A stretch of 64,000 bases of DNA from Apis mellifera (Eukaryota; Arthropoda; Insecta; Hymenoptera; Apidae), in contig NC_037647.1 of NCBI RefSeq assembly GCF_003254395.2, positions 7,891,925 through 7,955,924 of the forward strand, written 5' to 3'. Every line of letters starts with the position of its first letter. Position 1 is the first letter of the stretch. Shown piece after piece: positions 37,410 through 52,556 of the stretch. The notes under the pieces were generated by a model. It saw only the letters and a list, made by a program, of their open reading frames with translations. It had not been told where the DNA came from and did not search any database. A program made the position numbers and the translations under genes.

Positions 37410-37441
37410 GAGAGAGAGAGAGAGAGAGATAGGGAGAGAAA
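37410..37441. repeat. (GA)n microsatellite
   Basis: About ten uninterrupted GA units, then gatagggaga. Confidence 0.88.
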
Positions 37442-39256
37442 ATAAAGAAATCCTTGTAATCCTGAAAAGCTAAGCCGACAAGGAGGAGGATGATCCTGAC
37501 GGCGTTACACGGAGAAGGCTCCTTTCGAGAATCTTCGAGAACAAACAGCGCGAAGTCAAGCCGAACCACTCGAGCGAGTCGAGCACGCGGTACATAAAGG
37601 ACCAACAATGCTGGACGATGCACAGCTGGCTTGTAAAACATAGAGATCCTGCGAAGATACAAGAATACCCTTGGCTACCGCATACCTCGGGGGTGGTCCC
37701 GTGTTTTTCACCAAACAGGGACCATTTCCATGAATACCGGTCACGTGGATTCTCTATCTAATTGTACATACGTAATTACGTGTTAAATCAGAGACGTTCG
37801 AATTCAGATGTTTGTTGCGAGAACGAGTCGAGAAACAAGATCGATGATATTCGATCGAGAGATGATTAAAAAATGACAATTACACGAATCTATTCTCTGT
37901 GAGAAGAAATTTGACGAGGTGCATCGTTCTGGCGGAAAAAATAAGAAAGAAAGATCTTTAGCTATCCCGGGTGACGAAGTCGTCTCGCATCGGAAAATCC
38001 GAAAACTCAGTAGGGTTGCGCTTAATCCGCAGAAGCAACAAACACAACGATCTCGAGGATGTAGGGATCCGCGAGAAGGAAAGGTGTTCGAAAAGCTTGA
38101 GGAGGGAAACTGGGGATGATCGGTTACTTGGCTCGAAAGGGCTTTTCACGGCTTGCACACCTCCAACTAATCCAAACCAAGAATATAATAATGAAATTGG
38201 TCGTGCCGAACGTCGAATCGAGATGGAATTGTGTACAGACACTAATCTCTTTAGGTTTGTCAAAATTCTTTAAATTCTTTTTCTTAGGAACAAAGAGAAA
38301 CGAGAAAGAGGAGTAGAATAAGAGAGGAAAAATAATAATATCCTATTTATATAACTTATTAATTATAAAGTATCGTGCGAATAAATATTATCTACAAACG
38401 AATGTTTAATTATTTTTTACGTCCTCTTATATCCCCTGTTCCTCTCTCAATCTTCCTCCACCATTTACGTTTACGAGAAACTCGCCGATAAATATAATCG
38501 TTAACGAATAATCCCCTCGGTGTAATGAATTAACATTAACGCGTTTGATGCCGTGCGATTGCGTTTAAACGCGCATTACATTGCCGAACAATTTAATCGG
38601 GAACGTTAACTGGCCGCGGCGAGTTCGCTTAATGCAATGAAATGTCGCGGGGCTTTTCTTCGACCGTGCTCGCTCGCTGATGAAAGGTACATCATCGAGC
38701 GACGAGTAACAAGGCTAGCTGGTTTTTGTATTGGCTGCTGACCGCGTGCTATTCGCGAAAGCTATTCACCGATGGTAATGACGAGGCGATGAAAAATTGC
38801 ATAAACCTCTCGTAAATCACGTTTTATTTCGTCCGAAGGCATCCAGACGATCGAGAGAGATTTTTTTTAAACACGGATTACAATTACGATTGCCTCTCGC
38901 TTTGCGCAACATGAAAATTTTCTCTTCTGGGGGGAAGGGTTTCGTGTACAAGCGTATCGTATATTCGAGAACAAACAGAGGGAGGAAAAGGGAAAACTCG
39001 TTCGAGGGCGAAACACCTGTCATCGGGAAAGGAAAGCGGGGCGAGAATGTCGAGAAGAGAGAGAAAAGAAGAAGGGAAAGAAAGGAGAAAGGTTTCAGAA
39101 GGCAGTTTCGTGTCTCCTCTGGACCTGATGCCACATCCTAGAAATCCCCATCCCCAGGACTATAATTTGGTCCTTAGAGGTGCCACGCCCACGCGTATAC
39201 ATCACCCTGCTATCGAGATCTCCCGCCACCGATAAAACTTGTCACTTTGTCGGTGT

Positions 39257-39282
39257 ATGTATATATATATATATATATATGT
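39257..39282. repeat. (TA)n microsatellite
   Basis: About twelve TA units. Confidence 0.9.
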
Positions 39283-40672
39283 CAGGAAGCGCGGAACAGC
39301 GGAGATGAGAAGTAGGATAAGAATTCTGACCAGGAAAGTAGGAGGATCCTTGGACGAAACGGAATCTGAATCGATCCCTTCTTAACATCAAATTATTTTC
39401 AACCAGGGGATCAAATCCTCACGGTCTTCTTTCCATTATAACGGATTATTTAAATTAATAATACTGGAATTAACTTGGATCTCGCGTAAATAAATTGTAT
39501 AAATAAATTTTAAAAATTGTTCCATATATCCATATATATATATCATCGATATCAAATCTTTCAGCATCGAGGCCGAGGAGGATTCGTCCTTTTATCGAGG
39601 CGCACGAACACAGGCGCACCCTGTCCTTCTTGACACGCGTTACATTCGGCGTATCAACCTGTCAAAAGATGTATCTGGGTGTGAAACCCAGTGCGTGCAC
39701 ACGTACAACGTACACCGAGCCACCGCATAATATACCAGGTGACCCTCTTCAAAGCGAACCACGCCTAGTTAGCCACCATTGTACGTGGGGAGGCTTTATG
39801 AACTGGAAACGAACGATCGCGTCCGTGACAACTTGATCGTTATGTCCAACCAAGGGTTGGATCCCGGATTCCGATCGTTTTTCGTGGAAAAAAAACTTTT
39901 TTCCCGGAGACACGCGCGTCTCGCCACTTTTACTTATTTTTTATAAGCGGTGAAAGGGGGCACGGGATATATGGGAACGCGGTCGCGCGCCACCCATACG
40001 GGGTAAAATGAAAAATCCTGGTAAACACGCGTAATCCACGGACCCGTGCTTAGAGCCCACAATTCTTAATCCCGATTCCACTGGAATCCTGCGCCTATAC
40101 CCATAAATTCAAACGATCGGCGTGAATGGTGCACCGTGAATATACGTGAGTATTTTGTTCCATCGAGTCGGTGGCTCGTTGCGAATCCAATTTATCAGAA
40201 GAATTTAGTTAGCCTTACTTCGGGCTTCTTCGAATAACGTTCGTTTAACGTCATTTTCGCCGCTATCTTCGAAACCGATTTTCGCTTCTTAATGCTCTAC
40301 TCTAATATTTTTTCACGAAATGTCAATGACAAAATTCCAAGTTTTCTTCTTTCTTCTACGTTTTCTTCCACGTATCGACTCTTATGGGGAGATCGAAATC
40401 GATACGCAAGAACGAAATAAATCATCGAAAGATCGTACTCCCACGTTGGATTAATATCTAATAATGGTTACCCGCCAAGTTGAGGATAGTTTCAATCTCC
40501 ATAAAATCTAATATAACGATATTCTATCCGATTATACGCGCGATGTAATCCCGCGTGTCAAGCGGCGTGATTAAGTGCGGAATATTCGGCGTTGACCCGC
40601 CGCGCGATTTTAATTCATACTCCAGTGCCACGTGCTTCCCCCAATTCCCCTCCCCGTTTTCAAAGTCAACGC

Positions 40673-40699
40673 GATATATATATATACATATATATATAC
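40673..40699. repeat. (AT)n microsatellite
   Basis: AT units with one acat interruption. Confidence 0.85.
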
Positions 40700-43600
40700 C
40701 GTGTCAACCATCACCATCCCGTTTCTTTTTATTCTCGAATTCTGACGCTTTATTCCCTCCACCTCCTCGTCCTAAACAAATAGAATCAGGAACCGCGAGT
40801 AAATATATGTAAAGCCACGCTTGCTGACCGTTTAAACGAGAAACGCCATTTGGATGACACGTGCACCATTTGGATGAACGATGATATCGAAGGCAAATAT
40901 TTGAAAAGCGAAACGGAAAAGATGCGTAAATTTTGGAATTTTTATTGCCGATTCTATTTTTATTCATAATAATAAATTGTTAAAGAATAATTTTTCGAGA
41001 TATAATTTCTTATTATTCCCGCTAGTGAAAACTTAATGGAACGTTAAATCATCGTTTCGTTACTTATAATTCGAGTTGTTAGCACGTGTTACTGATCCCC
41101 AACGTCATCGCGGTGAGTTAATATCGAAAGTATGACCGAGGGTGAACCATAAATGAAGAACAGGGTGGAACATTGAAACGCGATTCGGTTTTTTTTAATT
41201 AAATAACGAATGATCGATCACTCTTATATAATAATTTATAATCCTTATTTTTGTTCTTACTCGGAGGAAAAGCAAAAGGAAAATTGTTTTTAAAGTTACG
41301 ATCGCAGAAAGAATTCTTTAATTGCTGTCGCGATTAAAAATTATCTTTCTTCTTTTCGATTTTCCATCCTCCTACCGCGAGAAAAACGTGGTAAACAACA
41401 TCGTTAATTCTCCGAAATCTGTCTTATCTCGCGCAATTGCCCGTTTCACGCGTGCTCGGATAAAAAAACTCGGATAAAAACGAGATAATTTTCCTTTTCC
41501 TTCTTTTTCCTGGACGTACGATCGTGAAAATATGCAGCGCGTAGTTTTTCCACGATGATGAATGATAAAGGGAACGAGGAGTTTTCGTGTTCGGGCAATA
41601 ATGTGATCGCGTCGGGGGCGGGGCACCGTGAAAGTATCCGCAGGGCACCCCGCCCATTAAACACGAACCTGTCGTGGAAAAAAGGTAACGAATCCCGTGG
41701 AATCCTCTTTTCTTTTCACGTAAATCTTCCACGTGGATGGAAGAATCCTTCGGAGCAACATAAATTCGTGGTTGGTTTACTTTTATCTAATTATTCCCTC
41801 GTAATTCAACGCTTAACGAGCTGTATCCCTTTTAAAAAAAAAAAAAAAATACACCGATTCAATCGACTTCGTTCTCTTACGCGCGACTCGTCCTTATTTT
41901 ATTATTCGACGATTATTTTTCCTGATTACTGGACAAATTCGTATAAAGTGGTATCGTTTGTAAAACGTCAAATAACGAACTCTTTGTTGCGGAAACGATT
42001 TACTTTCTCGAGACACTACATACTCGAGACCGTGGAAACATCCCAGGATCACTGACCCGAATAAAAATCGTTTATTTCCCTTGACACCGGCCATTTATTA
42101 AAGTTTGCAAACAGATTTCGAAAACATTCACTTCCATTCCCTTTTGTAAACTCATTATTAACAACATTATCTATAAATCTAAATCATCTTTGCTTGGAAA
42201 TTGAAAATTCTACAATACGCAACGGATGAAAAAATCATCGAAAACAATAAGAAAACGAAAGACGAGGTACATCATCGGTCAAATTCAACTAATTCAACGC
42301 GACCTATTCGAGGCGGAAACGATAGACGTAGCCTGAAACAGATATCGCGTAATTAATCACGGACGCGTACACGATGCACGGCAGCATCCTTAAATAATCC
42401 GGGAGCGGATTGGTCCGGAGGGAGGATCGAAGATCGGTCGGGATCAGATGCAAATCAGATTCATTAGCGTTAAGCCGGAGGGACGGGGGTGGGAAGCGGA
42501 GTCTCTGCGTGGAGACCCTTCGACGTAAACATCGCGTCAACCTCTGCCCCAGCTTCCCAAGGGTTGTTATTGCGCGGTTACGCCGACCCCCCCGCGTGGC
42601 ATTCGTCTTCTTCGTGAATACGTTCATCCGTGAATACGTCCTCTTGAAAATTCTTCACGAGCCGCGTTTTATCAAACGATGATGAATACCGAATGTTGTA
42701 TACAATTGAATTTTAACTAAATTTAAACCGACTTTCCAACTATGGAGATATTTTAATATAGATTTTATTTGAAGAAACTTCTATCTAATTTTTCTATTTA
42801 AAGTTAGAAATGATATTTAATCGAATTTAATACGCGGGAAAAATTGTTAAGGAATGAACATCAAGCTTGAAAAATGATCGAAACCGATTATTACCGTGAG
42901 GAGAATACAAACATCACACTGTGTGGGGATCGTGTTCGACAGTTTGCCTGGGGAAGCGACCACGAGGTTATACTCTCGGGATTACAGAGATTACCAAGAG
43001 ACTGTATCACTTTCGATCTTTCTATGTTGATGCGTAAATGTGTTTCACACCAAGTTAATCACTCCGTCTTTAGTTGATCGTTATCGCGATCGTATCAATC
43101 ATCCGAATGATTAATAAAAAATTTAATTTCCAATTTATAAAATGTTCTACGTCTAAGTAAACTACGTCTTAACAAAAAATATTTAACCAAATAAACTATC
43201 TTCTCTAAAATGATAAAAATTTAAAAATTCAATTTACACGTAACTTGTTAATTTAAAAAAAAATCTACCAAAATAAATCATCTTCCCTCGAATAACAAAA
43301 AATTCAAAAAACAAAATCGAAAAAGAAAGAGTCAATAAAGACTTCGCCGAAATGTAAAAGGAAGGTGAATAATTTGCAATTTCCTTTCCGACAATAGAGC
43401 AAGCGAACAGAGTGACGGAGTGGCCAACTTTTTTCCCCCCTAACGAACGATCGCGTCAATTATGCGAAAACCGGAGTAATGAAAGCGCGGCTCCGTGGAA
43501 ACCAGTCGAAAACAAACTCTGAAAGGATCTTGGCAACCCCTAATCAAGTCCCGTTTAATAAAACGCCCGGCCCCTGGTATTCCCACCTCATCCCACCCCG

Positions 43601-44689
43601 CGAACCGCCCTCGGTAGCCTCGGTGTCGTCCCTTCGTGGCTAATCTGACTTTGATTAAAGTTTTAGCGACACCTAAAAGCGTGCCGCCCGATAGAAGCCA
43701 AATGGTATACACGCGGAGAAAGGTGGCTAGAAGACCGGCCGACCGCTCGTGTAAGTCGATTTTTATTACGTTCCGGCGCATACATTACGAAGCATCGGTA
43801 GAGACACGCGGTAATGGGCTTATCGACGCCATGGGATTACGATAATAAAGCTACGAAGATGCTAAAACGCGCGACGCATCGTTCCGCTCGCGTCTTGGAC
43901 ACGATATCGACTATGGATCGACAACACGGATCGAAAATGCTTTTTGGAAATGCGAAAATGTATTTATATACAACTAAGCTTTAATTACAATTTTTGTCTA
44001 ATATGATATGACATTGGCACGATGATTGGATATTTGTATTATACGCAGTTATACGTAGAAAGTTTGGAAGAAAAATTTTTAGATAAATTGTACAGTATGC
44101 AATACCGTTAACATTGATTTATGTTGTTATTTTATGTTCCTGAATCGTATGTAGTGTGTTCACATGTATATTGATTGCGATGACTAATGGTATAATGACT
44201 AATGTGTTTATAGTATTTCGAGTCTTCTGTACATTAGGCTATATTGACATTTTTTTACTACTACGCAGTAATGTAATGTATGTGAATTTCGTATGAGAGA
44301 ATTAATAGAAGTACGTTATAAAGTATAAATCGATTAAAAAAGTGTATTATTGCATATAACAACGTACCAGAAGACTTGAGATATAAATCTATGCTACTAC
44401 GTAATAAAATATGTACGAAATTCATACTCACATTGACGAGACTTGTTTGGTTAACTTTTCCTTGCTTATTTGCTGACCTTGTTATTCGTGTGGCTGAAAA
44501 TTTGCGACGCATATTCATTAATCACTTTGAATGTATATTAATTATTATCACTAAATTTATACTTTTCACGAACGAAAATAACTAACGCAATTTCTACATC
44601 ATAATATTTAAAAAAATTATTCACAATGTGCAAAAAGAAATAATAATTTCGCGCGTTTTTTAATCACTTCGAAGCACACACGCCATTTT

Positions 44690-44706
44690 CTTGTACACTG
44701 TACAAG
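44690..44706. other. 17-bp palindrome
   Basis: cttgtaca, one spacer base, then tgtacaag: perfect 8-bp arms. A YY1-type cgccatttt lies directly to the left (44681-44689). Confidence 0.6.
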
Positions 44707-47700
44707 TAGTAGCCTCTAACGGCGAAATTTTAAACTAAAGTTTTTTGTCTGCATCAACCGACGTTTTATATATTAAAATTTGTTTTTATTTAAACAAATA
44801 TAAATATATAAAACATCGATTTAAAAGCAAATTATAAAATTAAATACGAAATAATAACGAATATCGAAAAAGTAATTGGAAATATTGAATAATTTATGTA
44901 CATATACATACACATGTAAACGAAATATTGATGTATATGCTGTTATTATAAATGCGTAGAAGAGGAAATATAATATATTGCAATTTATATCGTTTTAAAT
45001 CGTTTATTCTGGAAATAAATGTAATTAAAGAGAATAAAAAAATATGTGACTCACCGTTCGTAGATAACAGTTTGGCTGTGGATAATCTAACAGCTTCTCT
45101 TTCCTCCATTACCAAAAACTACATTCACTCACGAATATAACGCGCGTATTTTAACAAATATTACATATTATTGGTAATAAGTATGATTATCTATTAGCAC
45201 ACATGAGTTGAACAAAATTCACGAATCGTAACTATCACAATTATGCAATATTCGTACACGATTTTATATTACGCAGTAAAATTGAAGTAAATTACAAAAT
45301 TTTTGCGTCTGTACGTTTCGACGGTAATGGCGTAACTGAAGCTCCTTGTTGTATATATAAACATTACGCGGCAGGTAACGCCTCAGGCAATGTCGATTAC
45401 ATCGATAACAGAGGTAACTGCGAGTAGTCTCTATATACAAAAATAAAAATATTTTAATTTTAAATATTATTTATTATATTATATTTTAAACATTATAATC
45501 CTCAAATATATTTTATATATTTTAATAAATTTGTAAATAATTAATATTTCTCATTTATTTATTTACTAATTTATTAACACAATAATTCGTAAAATTATTT
45601 CTTGATCTTTTTTATTTTTTAATATTTTTAATATTATTAATTTGATATTGCGTGCGATTAACAGTGATTTTATGTAAAAGACGAAAAAAAATCTAATATT
45701 TCTTGTATTTTATGTATCATAAAATTCAAGCATATATATATCGTAAATAAATCAAAGGGGAAAAAAAGTGAAAAGGAAATTTTTAATATATATATATAAT
45801 ATAAAGGTTCTTAAGAAAGTCGTTCTCTCAGCTTTGAATAAGGTAGCTTTATTTTGTTAAAAATATTACTGACATTATCAATTAACAGCGGAGTAACGAG
45901 TAATCGGAAAACGATGAGATACTTTCTTTTACACATCGTGATCGTTGAATTCCGGCGGTGTCGTCTCGTACTTTACAAAAAAAATGTTCTCGTTTTGCGT
46001 TAAAATATACATGTCTATATGCACGTGTTTTGTGTGTGTATATGTATATATATATAAGTGTGTGCCTGTGTATCGTGAAAGGTGGCTGCGATTGAAATGC
46101 GACGAGATCATTGAATCACTTTATTGTCACACGCCATATCTGGCATCAGGGGTATCTTTTATCAGATATATTATACTGGATACAGTCACTAACGCTTTAT
46201 ATTTAATCATTCCGCGTATAGATCCCGCCATGAACTCCTCGTATCGTAGCAGTACTGCATTTCGAATTTTTTACCAGCTAGCCGAACCATTGAGATATAT
46301 ACAGAACTACGATTGAAAACGGTTTCGTGTCAAGGATCTGCAGCCGATTCTGTATCGATCCTAGACATTTTCTACGAAAACGAAAGAAAAAGAAATCGTC
46401 GGAGGAGTTCTCGGCCGAGTTCTTTTTATTCCCACGGAACTTTTTATCTAATCGTATTGTTTAAATTCTTTCGCCTTTGTATTTCTTAATTTTTTCTCTC
46501 TCTCTCTTTTTAACGAAAATGACGCACCTTTTTTCGTGATATCCCACGCTCTCTCCCTTTCTCTCTTCCTTGCTTTCTCGCCCGTACTCCTCCGTGTTCC
46601 TTTTCGAAATATATCCGGACGTATGTCACACAGATAAATTAGAAAACCGTTTCAAGCGGTTGACGCATATGTTTCGAACGGTGCGAAGTTGCCTCATTGA
46701 TATTCGAGAATCAGACCGCGTGATCTTACGATCGATATGTGCATCGATTCCGTCGCGAGCGACCCGCGCGGGAAACTATGGGAATCAACAGTATTAGAAA
46801 GTCACGTGATCGAGGCATTGACGAATTGGAAAAAGTCTTTTTGAGATTCCTTAGTTCCGTCGAAATGATCTTATGGTGCAGTGTTTGTTTGTGCGTGACT
46901 TGTCGAAATCCGTTAACAAAAGCAACGAATTCGAAGCACATTATTGATCGTATTAATCGTTCGACGCGATTACAGGAACACCTATACTACGCTGGATCGT
47001 CTCTACGAAATTTTTAAGTAAGTAATGAATTTCATTGTGTAAAGAAATCGTTGACAGTGTCCCTTCGTTTTTATCGTTTCTTCTTTCATCTATCTCTCTC
47101 GCTCTCTTTTTCTGTTCTCACACTCGTTCTTTCTCGCATACCCTATATCGTAATCGTAAACCTAAATTGTCTCTAAATTTGACAAAAGTGGTACCCCTTG
47201 GCTCTCAAATTTTCTGCATTCCGTGTAAATTGTATTATTTACTCTCGTTCTAATCTCTTTTTGCGATTAATTTATTTCTTTTATATTTTCGCCATTACGC
47301 CCCCTTTCTATCTCGTTTCAGCCATTGTTTTGTCCGATTCGATTATATTTGTTCGAAAGATTTCATTTTTTTTTTGTCTCCCTTCAATCTTCTTTTCGTT
47401 TTCGTTTAAGTTCATTGTAAGTATATAGGTACAAAGTTGGATATTAATTTGTTCGTTTTCGTAATTAATACTATTTGTATGTATATGTGTATATATAATA
47501 TATATGTGATTCACGATGCGTGTTCGATCCTAAGATTGAGCATGCCTATGTACAAATGGGCATGGCAAGAGTGTGAAAATTAACAAGTTCTATCTTGACT
47601 CTCTTCGCGTTATTTCTACACTTAAAAAACTTTTCAGCTATTTTTAAGAACGTTTAAATTAATAATAAATAAATTATGCGTTTCTTACTTTTTTTATTTT

Positions 47701-50660
47701 AGGTTAAGTTCAGCAAAAATTTTTAAAGATAATTTATTTAGTAGAATATTTTAAAAAAATAAAAATTAATATTAACGTTAAATAACATTTACTGCGAAGA
47801 CAGTCAAGGAAATTAAATTATATCAAATCATACGAAATTAAAAACAGTGATATCTATCATTTTTTTCAAATCCAGCCTGCTTGTTTTCATTTTTGATACG
47901 TTTACCTGTTTTACAATTCTTTTCAAAATTTCTAACGAAATTTTCTACGAGAATTTATCGATGTTTTTAATTCTCCAAATTACCTGATAATGCAAGTGTA
48001 GAAAAAGTAAACTCGTTTTCCTCCTTCCATTCTTTTCTTTTTTTCCTTCGAAATTTCTTAAAACCGGCTACTATAAATTATAAAAGTCCTACGTTTGTAT
48101 AGGATATGCAGTATTTTATATCGTAAGCATTAACAGTCCGCAACGATAGGACCTTCGCGAAATTTTTTTTATATAATTTCATCATGACTAATAATAAATT
48201 CTTAAAATTAAAGAATTGAAAATTTTAAAACTATTTCAATTTCGTCGAAATAAGTTTTTCCTTCGTATCCTTCGTATTATAAAATGAAAATTAATAAATA
48301 AAAGAGAATAATTGCAAGAAATTAGAAATTAGAAATCGAACGAATTTCGCGAAGAATCTTACAGCCGCAAGTAACCGGCGGATTACAAACTGAACGTATT
48401 ACTCGTAGTCTTGTATTTTTTTTTTTTTTTTTCCTTATCAAGTGTTATTCACTAATACAGAGTTTATATTTTGTTGTGTGGTTAATTACGTAGTCATTGT
48501 TCCAAGAGTCTACTAATATAAGTCATGCACTTGCAAAATGTTTTTTTTTTTTTTACTTAGAAATCGACTTAATAGTAATTTTTTTTTCTTCGTTTGTTCA
48601 TTTGATAATTTACGTTACACGTCGTCTGATAGAACTCTACGTTTGGTTTGTGTTCGCTTTTTTTTTTTTCTTCGTTCACGAGTAAAAAAGCTTCTTTTTT
48701 TCGATTTTTTTTTTTTTTTTTTTCTTTTTTTTTATTCCCTTGCTGCACGTTCTGTCCACTAAATCAAGCGTGTTATAGGTATGATAAGATATCGCTTCTT
48801 TTTTTATACATCCTTCTCGTAATAATGGTCGATCGATTACCCGGTTACCAGATGGTTTAGCCTATCTATAGAATTTGTCGCGAAAGAATCGAGTTCCTCA
48901 CTATTTTTTTTTTTTTTTTTTTTTATCCATCTCATCTCAATTCTGTTTTCGAAATTAAGCCTCGCATCGTGATTACGTGATCATTGTTTCGCTCTTAAAC
49001 TTGCTTAAACTATATCTCTTTGGAATTTTGTACAAAATTTCGCGTGGCAATAGCGGGTAATACGACGAGAGTGCAAATGCAAGAAAGAAATGATAGAGAA
49101 CTTCGTCGCGAGAATTTAAAGCGTAGTAGCGTGACACCGGGTTTTATAAAGCGTAAAATATGTGATGAGATATCGATAATGAAGTCACTGACATAGAAAA
49201 ACTTTCTAAAAGTTTCTAATTTTAATACGCGAAAATTTCTTATTCAAACGTTCCGTGGAAAAGTATAGATTGATACACAAAAAATTAGATTCGGTTGCAA
49301 ATTTTAGACCCTCGTGTGGTACCTACATAAGTAGCTATTCTGCAGTATCTCCGAAAGAAAAATGGTGACTCTATTTCAGTGACGTCGATCAATATCCAAG
49401 GAGTACCTTTTAAAGAGTAACAAACGAGGAGTGAAGCGATGTAAGGGAACGAACTCAATTTTTTTTCGCGATGAAAAAGGACGACAACCGTTGTCGCGTT
49501 TCTCAACGAATCGCGTAATCAACGTGTCGCAATCGAAAAAGCAGAACGATATTTGTTCGAAGCAATTAAACCGGCAGATTTCTTTTTAATCTCTTCGACT
49601 CGAATGATTCCTCCCTTATTCTCAATTTTTCTTCACACGATCGACTTCGAATAAAATTCCTTTTTTTTTCTTTTATCCACAATTGTTTTTTTTTTTTCCT
49701 CCCCTCCTTTCCTCCTATCCCATCCCATTTTTGCAAAGAGAAATTCACATATTGCAAGCACAATCGGCAAAAAGAAAATTACATTCGTTAATCAAGTGTT
49801 TAATGCTATATAGATAATTATCTACGTACACGTGCATGCTCATCGAATTTTTTTTTTGTGTTCACAAGTGACCGGACAGACAAATGCACAGACAAAGATC
49901 GAACACATAACATGAGAATTAAAGAGATATAAAATCGATTGTGAGTTTCATCGAATCGCGCTCCTCCCTTCGTTCCTCGTGGACGATGGCGGGCGCCGTT
50001 TCCGCTTCCGTTTCCCGAGAGGTTCGTCAGCAACGATGCGTAATACGTAATGTTAATTCATGGATCGACGGTTTCCGTGGCGTGTCTCTGTTTTCAGGGG
50101 ACGAGGCGCGATTCCACGGAGGGTCCGTTTTATACGCAAGAATTTACGTGGGCGGTTCGTATCGGTAAATATTCGTGTTAAAAAAACGAGCGTTCCTTTG
50201 AAAATCGAGTGCAAGTCGATAAAGAGAATAAAATATTCTAAAAGGTATACATACATACAAGGTTGTCCCCTTACGCGTAACATCCGATTCCGTGAGGTTA
50301 TTCGATAATTAAATAAAAACTAACATAATCACAATATATGACAGTCGATATAGTTAGCATTTTACTTTTTTTTCTCTCGCTCGCTCGTACGCTCTCGATC
50401 TTTCTTTCTCTCTCTCTCTCAATCTCTCTCGCTCATTCATTCGCTCACTCGCTCACTCGCTCGCTCGCTCATTTTATCACGCAAAATAGTTGAAGATGGG
50501 CTACTTTAACGTTCAACAACAATTCGCTAATTCACGATATTTCTCGGCCTCGTTCCCGTTCGCTCTCGCGATACGTTCGAATCCACGGACGATTTTCGAC
50601 GGATAACAAACGCGACACAAAGCTCGAATCCAAAGTCCCGGTCTCGTCTCGAGCTTTGTC

Positions 50661-50667
50661 ATTATTA

Positions 50668-50719
<52 letters not shown>

Positions 50720-50813
50720 TATTATTATTACTATTATTACTATTATTATTTTTAATTATTATAATTATTATTAATATTATTATTATTAATATTATTATTA
50801 CTATTGTTATTTT
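50661..50813. repeat. (ATT)n trinucleotide array
   Basis: About 150 bp of ATT/TTA units with ACT, AAT and TTT variants. The Leu/Ile-only frames across it are a by-product. Confidence 0.92.
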
Positions 50814-52556
50814 CTTTTTTTTTTTTTCCTTTTTCTTGTCTCGAATAGTGATAGTAAAAATCGATACGCGTTGCGGTTACGCCGCGATCCTTGAAATCGC
50901 GAGGGGAACGGGATGACGAAAACGCGACGGTCAAGGCAAATTGTTCATCATTTTCTTAATTAACACTTGCGTGCATACGTATCGCGAATTCATATATATA
51001 TATGTATATATATACATATATATATATTGTTATAATTTATTTACAATAAATAATATACGCTCTGACGATGATATCTGTTGGCTAAAAACTTTTGACAACG
51101 AGTTCCAAGTTAATTTCTCCTTCCTTCTTTCTTTTTCTCTTTCTTTTTCCTTTCTAATTCGTTCATTTGATCGTTCATACTATGTCTTTCTCTTCTTTTT
51201 ATATATATATATATATATATTTTTTTTATGTCCTGAAAATCGTCACTTTGGCGTTCAACACATTGGAGCGTTCTCAAATTATGTACAAATATTATATTAT
51301 CGGAAAATGTCTTGTATCCGCGATAATACACGCGGATAATATATCGTTACTATTGTTGGTTACTTAAAATTTCGTTAAATGTTTCACAATATAACGCGTC
51401 ACCGTATCACCGTTCGTAACGGGTTTAGACTCGAACAATTTCACCACTTCACAAGTTTCTCGTTTCCCCCGTATCACTTGAACATCGAACATAGAATCAC
51501 CACCGTTCGGCACTCCTTTCTCACGGCACACCGCGTTGAAATTCGTATCGATCTCGTATCGAGTATCTCTGGGCTGCTTTCACTGGAAAGGAAAAAAACG
51601 AAAACGTACGGATCAATCGGTTGTTGACGCGATAATATATGTGCATATATATAATCCATAGAAACATCGTATAAGAGGAACAATAAGAAGTAAGATATAA
51701 ACGTGGAAGTAGCTACGTAGGACGTACGTATGTACACAATTAAAAATAAGAGATTCGGGGGAAAGGGTTGTTGCATCTTTGGAACATTTACTCGGGGTAT
51801 TTTTGGTTGGTTTCTCTCAGTGTTATTTATAAGAGACATTGAAGAGAACTTGGACAAAGGACTCCGAATACGGCAGACTTACCTTTTATCTTTCTTTTCT
51901 TTTCTTTTTTTTTAAAGATAGAGGCATTTAATTTCTATTAGATCGAACAGGTTTCGCACATTGGACTGAAATCGTTCGAAAAAGAAGGTATTTGCGATAG
52001 ATAGGGTGCAATGTTGTGCAGAATTTTAGATCGGCAAAGTAATCAAGCAATGTTCTCTCTACGATTACTCGTAGCTGTGGAATAATGAAAAGTTAAAAAA
52101 AAAGAAAAAAAAAAGAAGGAAGGTAGAAAAAAGACAATCAGATTGCGAGGAGGTGAATACAGTACAGAGGAGAGAAAACAAACACAGAGATATTCGTAGT
52201 GAAAAAGAAATATTCATAGGAAAAGGGTAGAAAGTAGAAGCTGAAAAATTGGCCATCGATACAAGAAAGAAATTTAAAAAGCGATAAAAGATATTTCAAT
52301 GTAAAAAAACGGAAGACAAGGGGAAGACTTTTAACAGCACGTTAAAGATTTCACGTGGATACGTTTTTCAGAGAATAATTTTTAAAAACGATTTAAACTC
52401 TTCTCTGTATAACGAATCGAATAACGCAACGAGAAAATTAATAGAAGAGAAATTCATTTCCGTATCCGCGTGAAATCGATTTCAAATCAATTATTTATTT
52501 AGGAACGATGCGTTGATCTCAAGTGCGTACCTAAAACTATCTGGCGCTCCAGGAAC

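Larger units (their letters stand above)
36983..43900. other. Intergenic region, no recognisable gene
   Basis: It contains GA at 37410-37441, TA at 39257-39282 and AT at 40673-40699. Two frames of ordinary composition, 39630-39836 (68 aa) and 42874-43077 (67 aa), are not recognised and lack supporting features. Otherwise I see nothing definable. Confidence 0.6.
43901..52530. other. AT-rich intergenic region, possibly distal Rim 3' UTR
   Basis: Base composition changes here to clearly AT-rich with many long T runs (48418-48432, 48540-48554, 48707-48732, 48905-48924) and an (ATT)n array (50661-50813). On the - strand these would be poly-A and A-rich stretches downstream of the Rim stop codon. 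Neuronal genes often have very long 3' UTRs, so part of this may be Rim transcript, but the end cannot be placed. No conserved protein or RNA gene is seen. Confidence 0.45.

Noticed and set aside
42874..43077. 67-codon frame (MIETDYYREENTN...)
   Set aside because: Ordinary composition, but short, unrecognised and without splice or promoter support; the same applies to 39630-39836.
50656..50916. Leu/Ile-only frame with apparent membrane segment
   Set aside because: Translation of the (ATT)n array.
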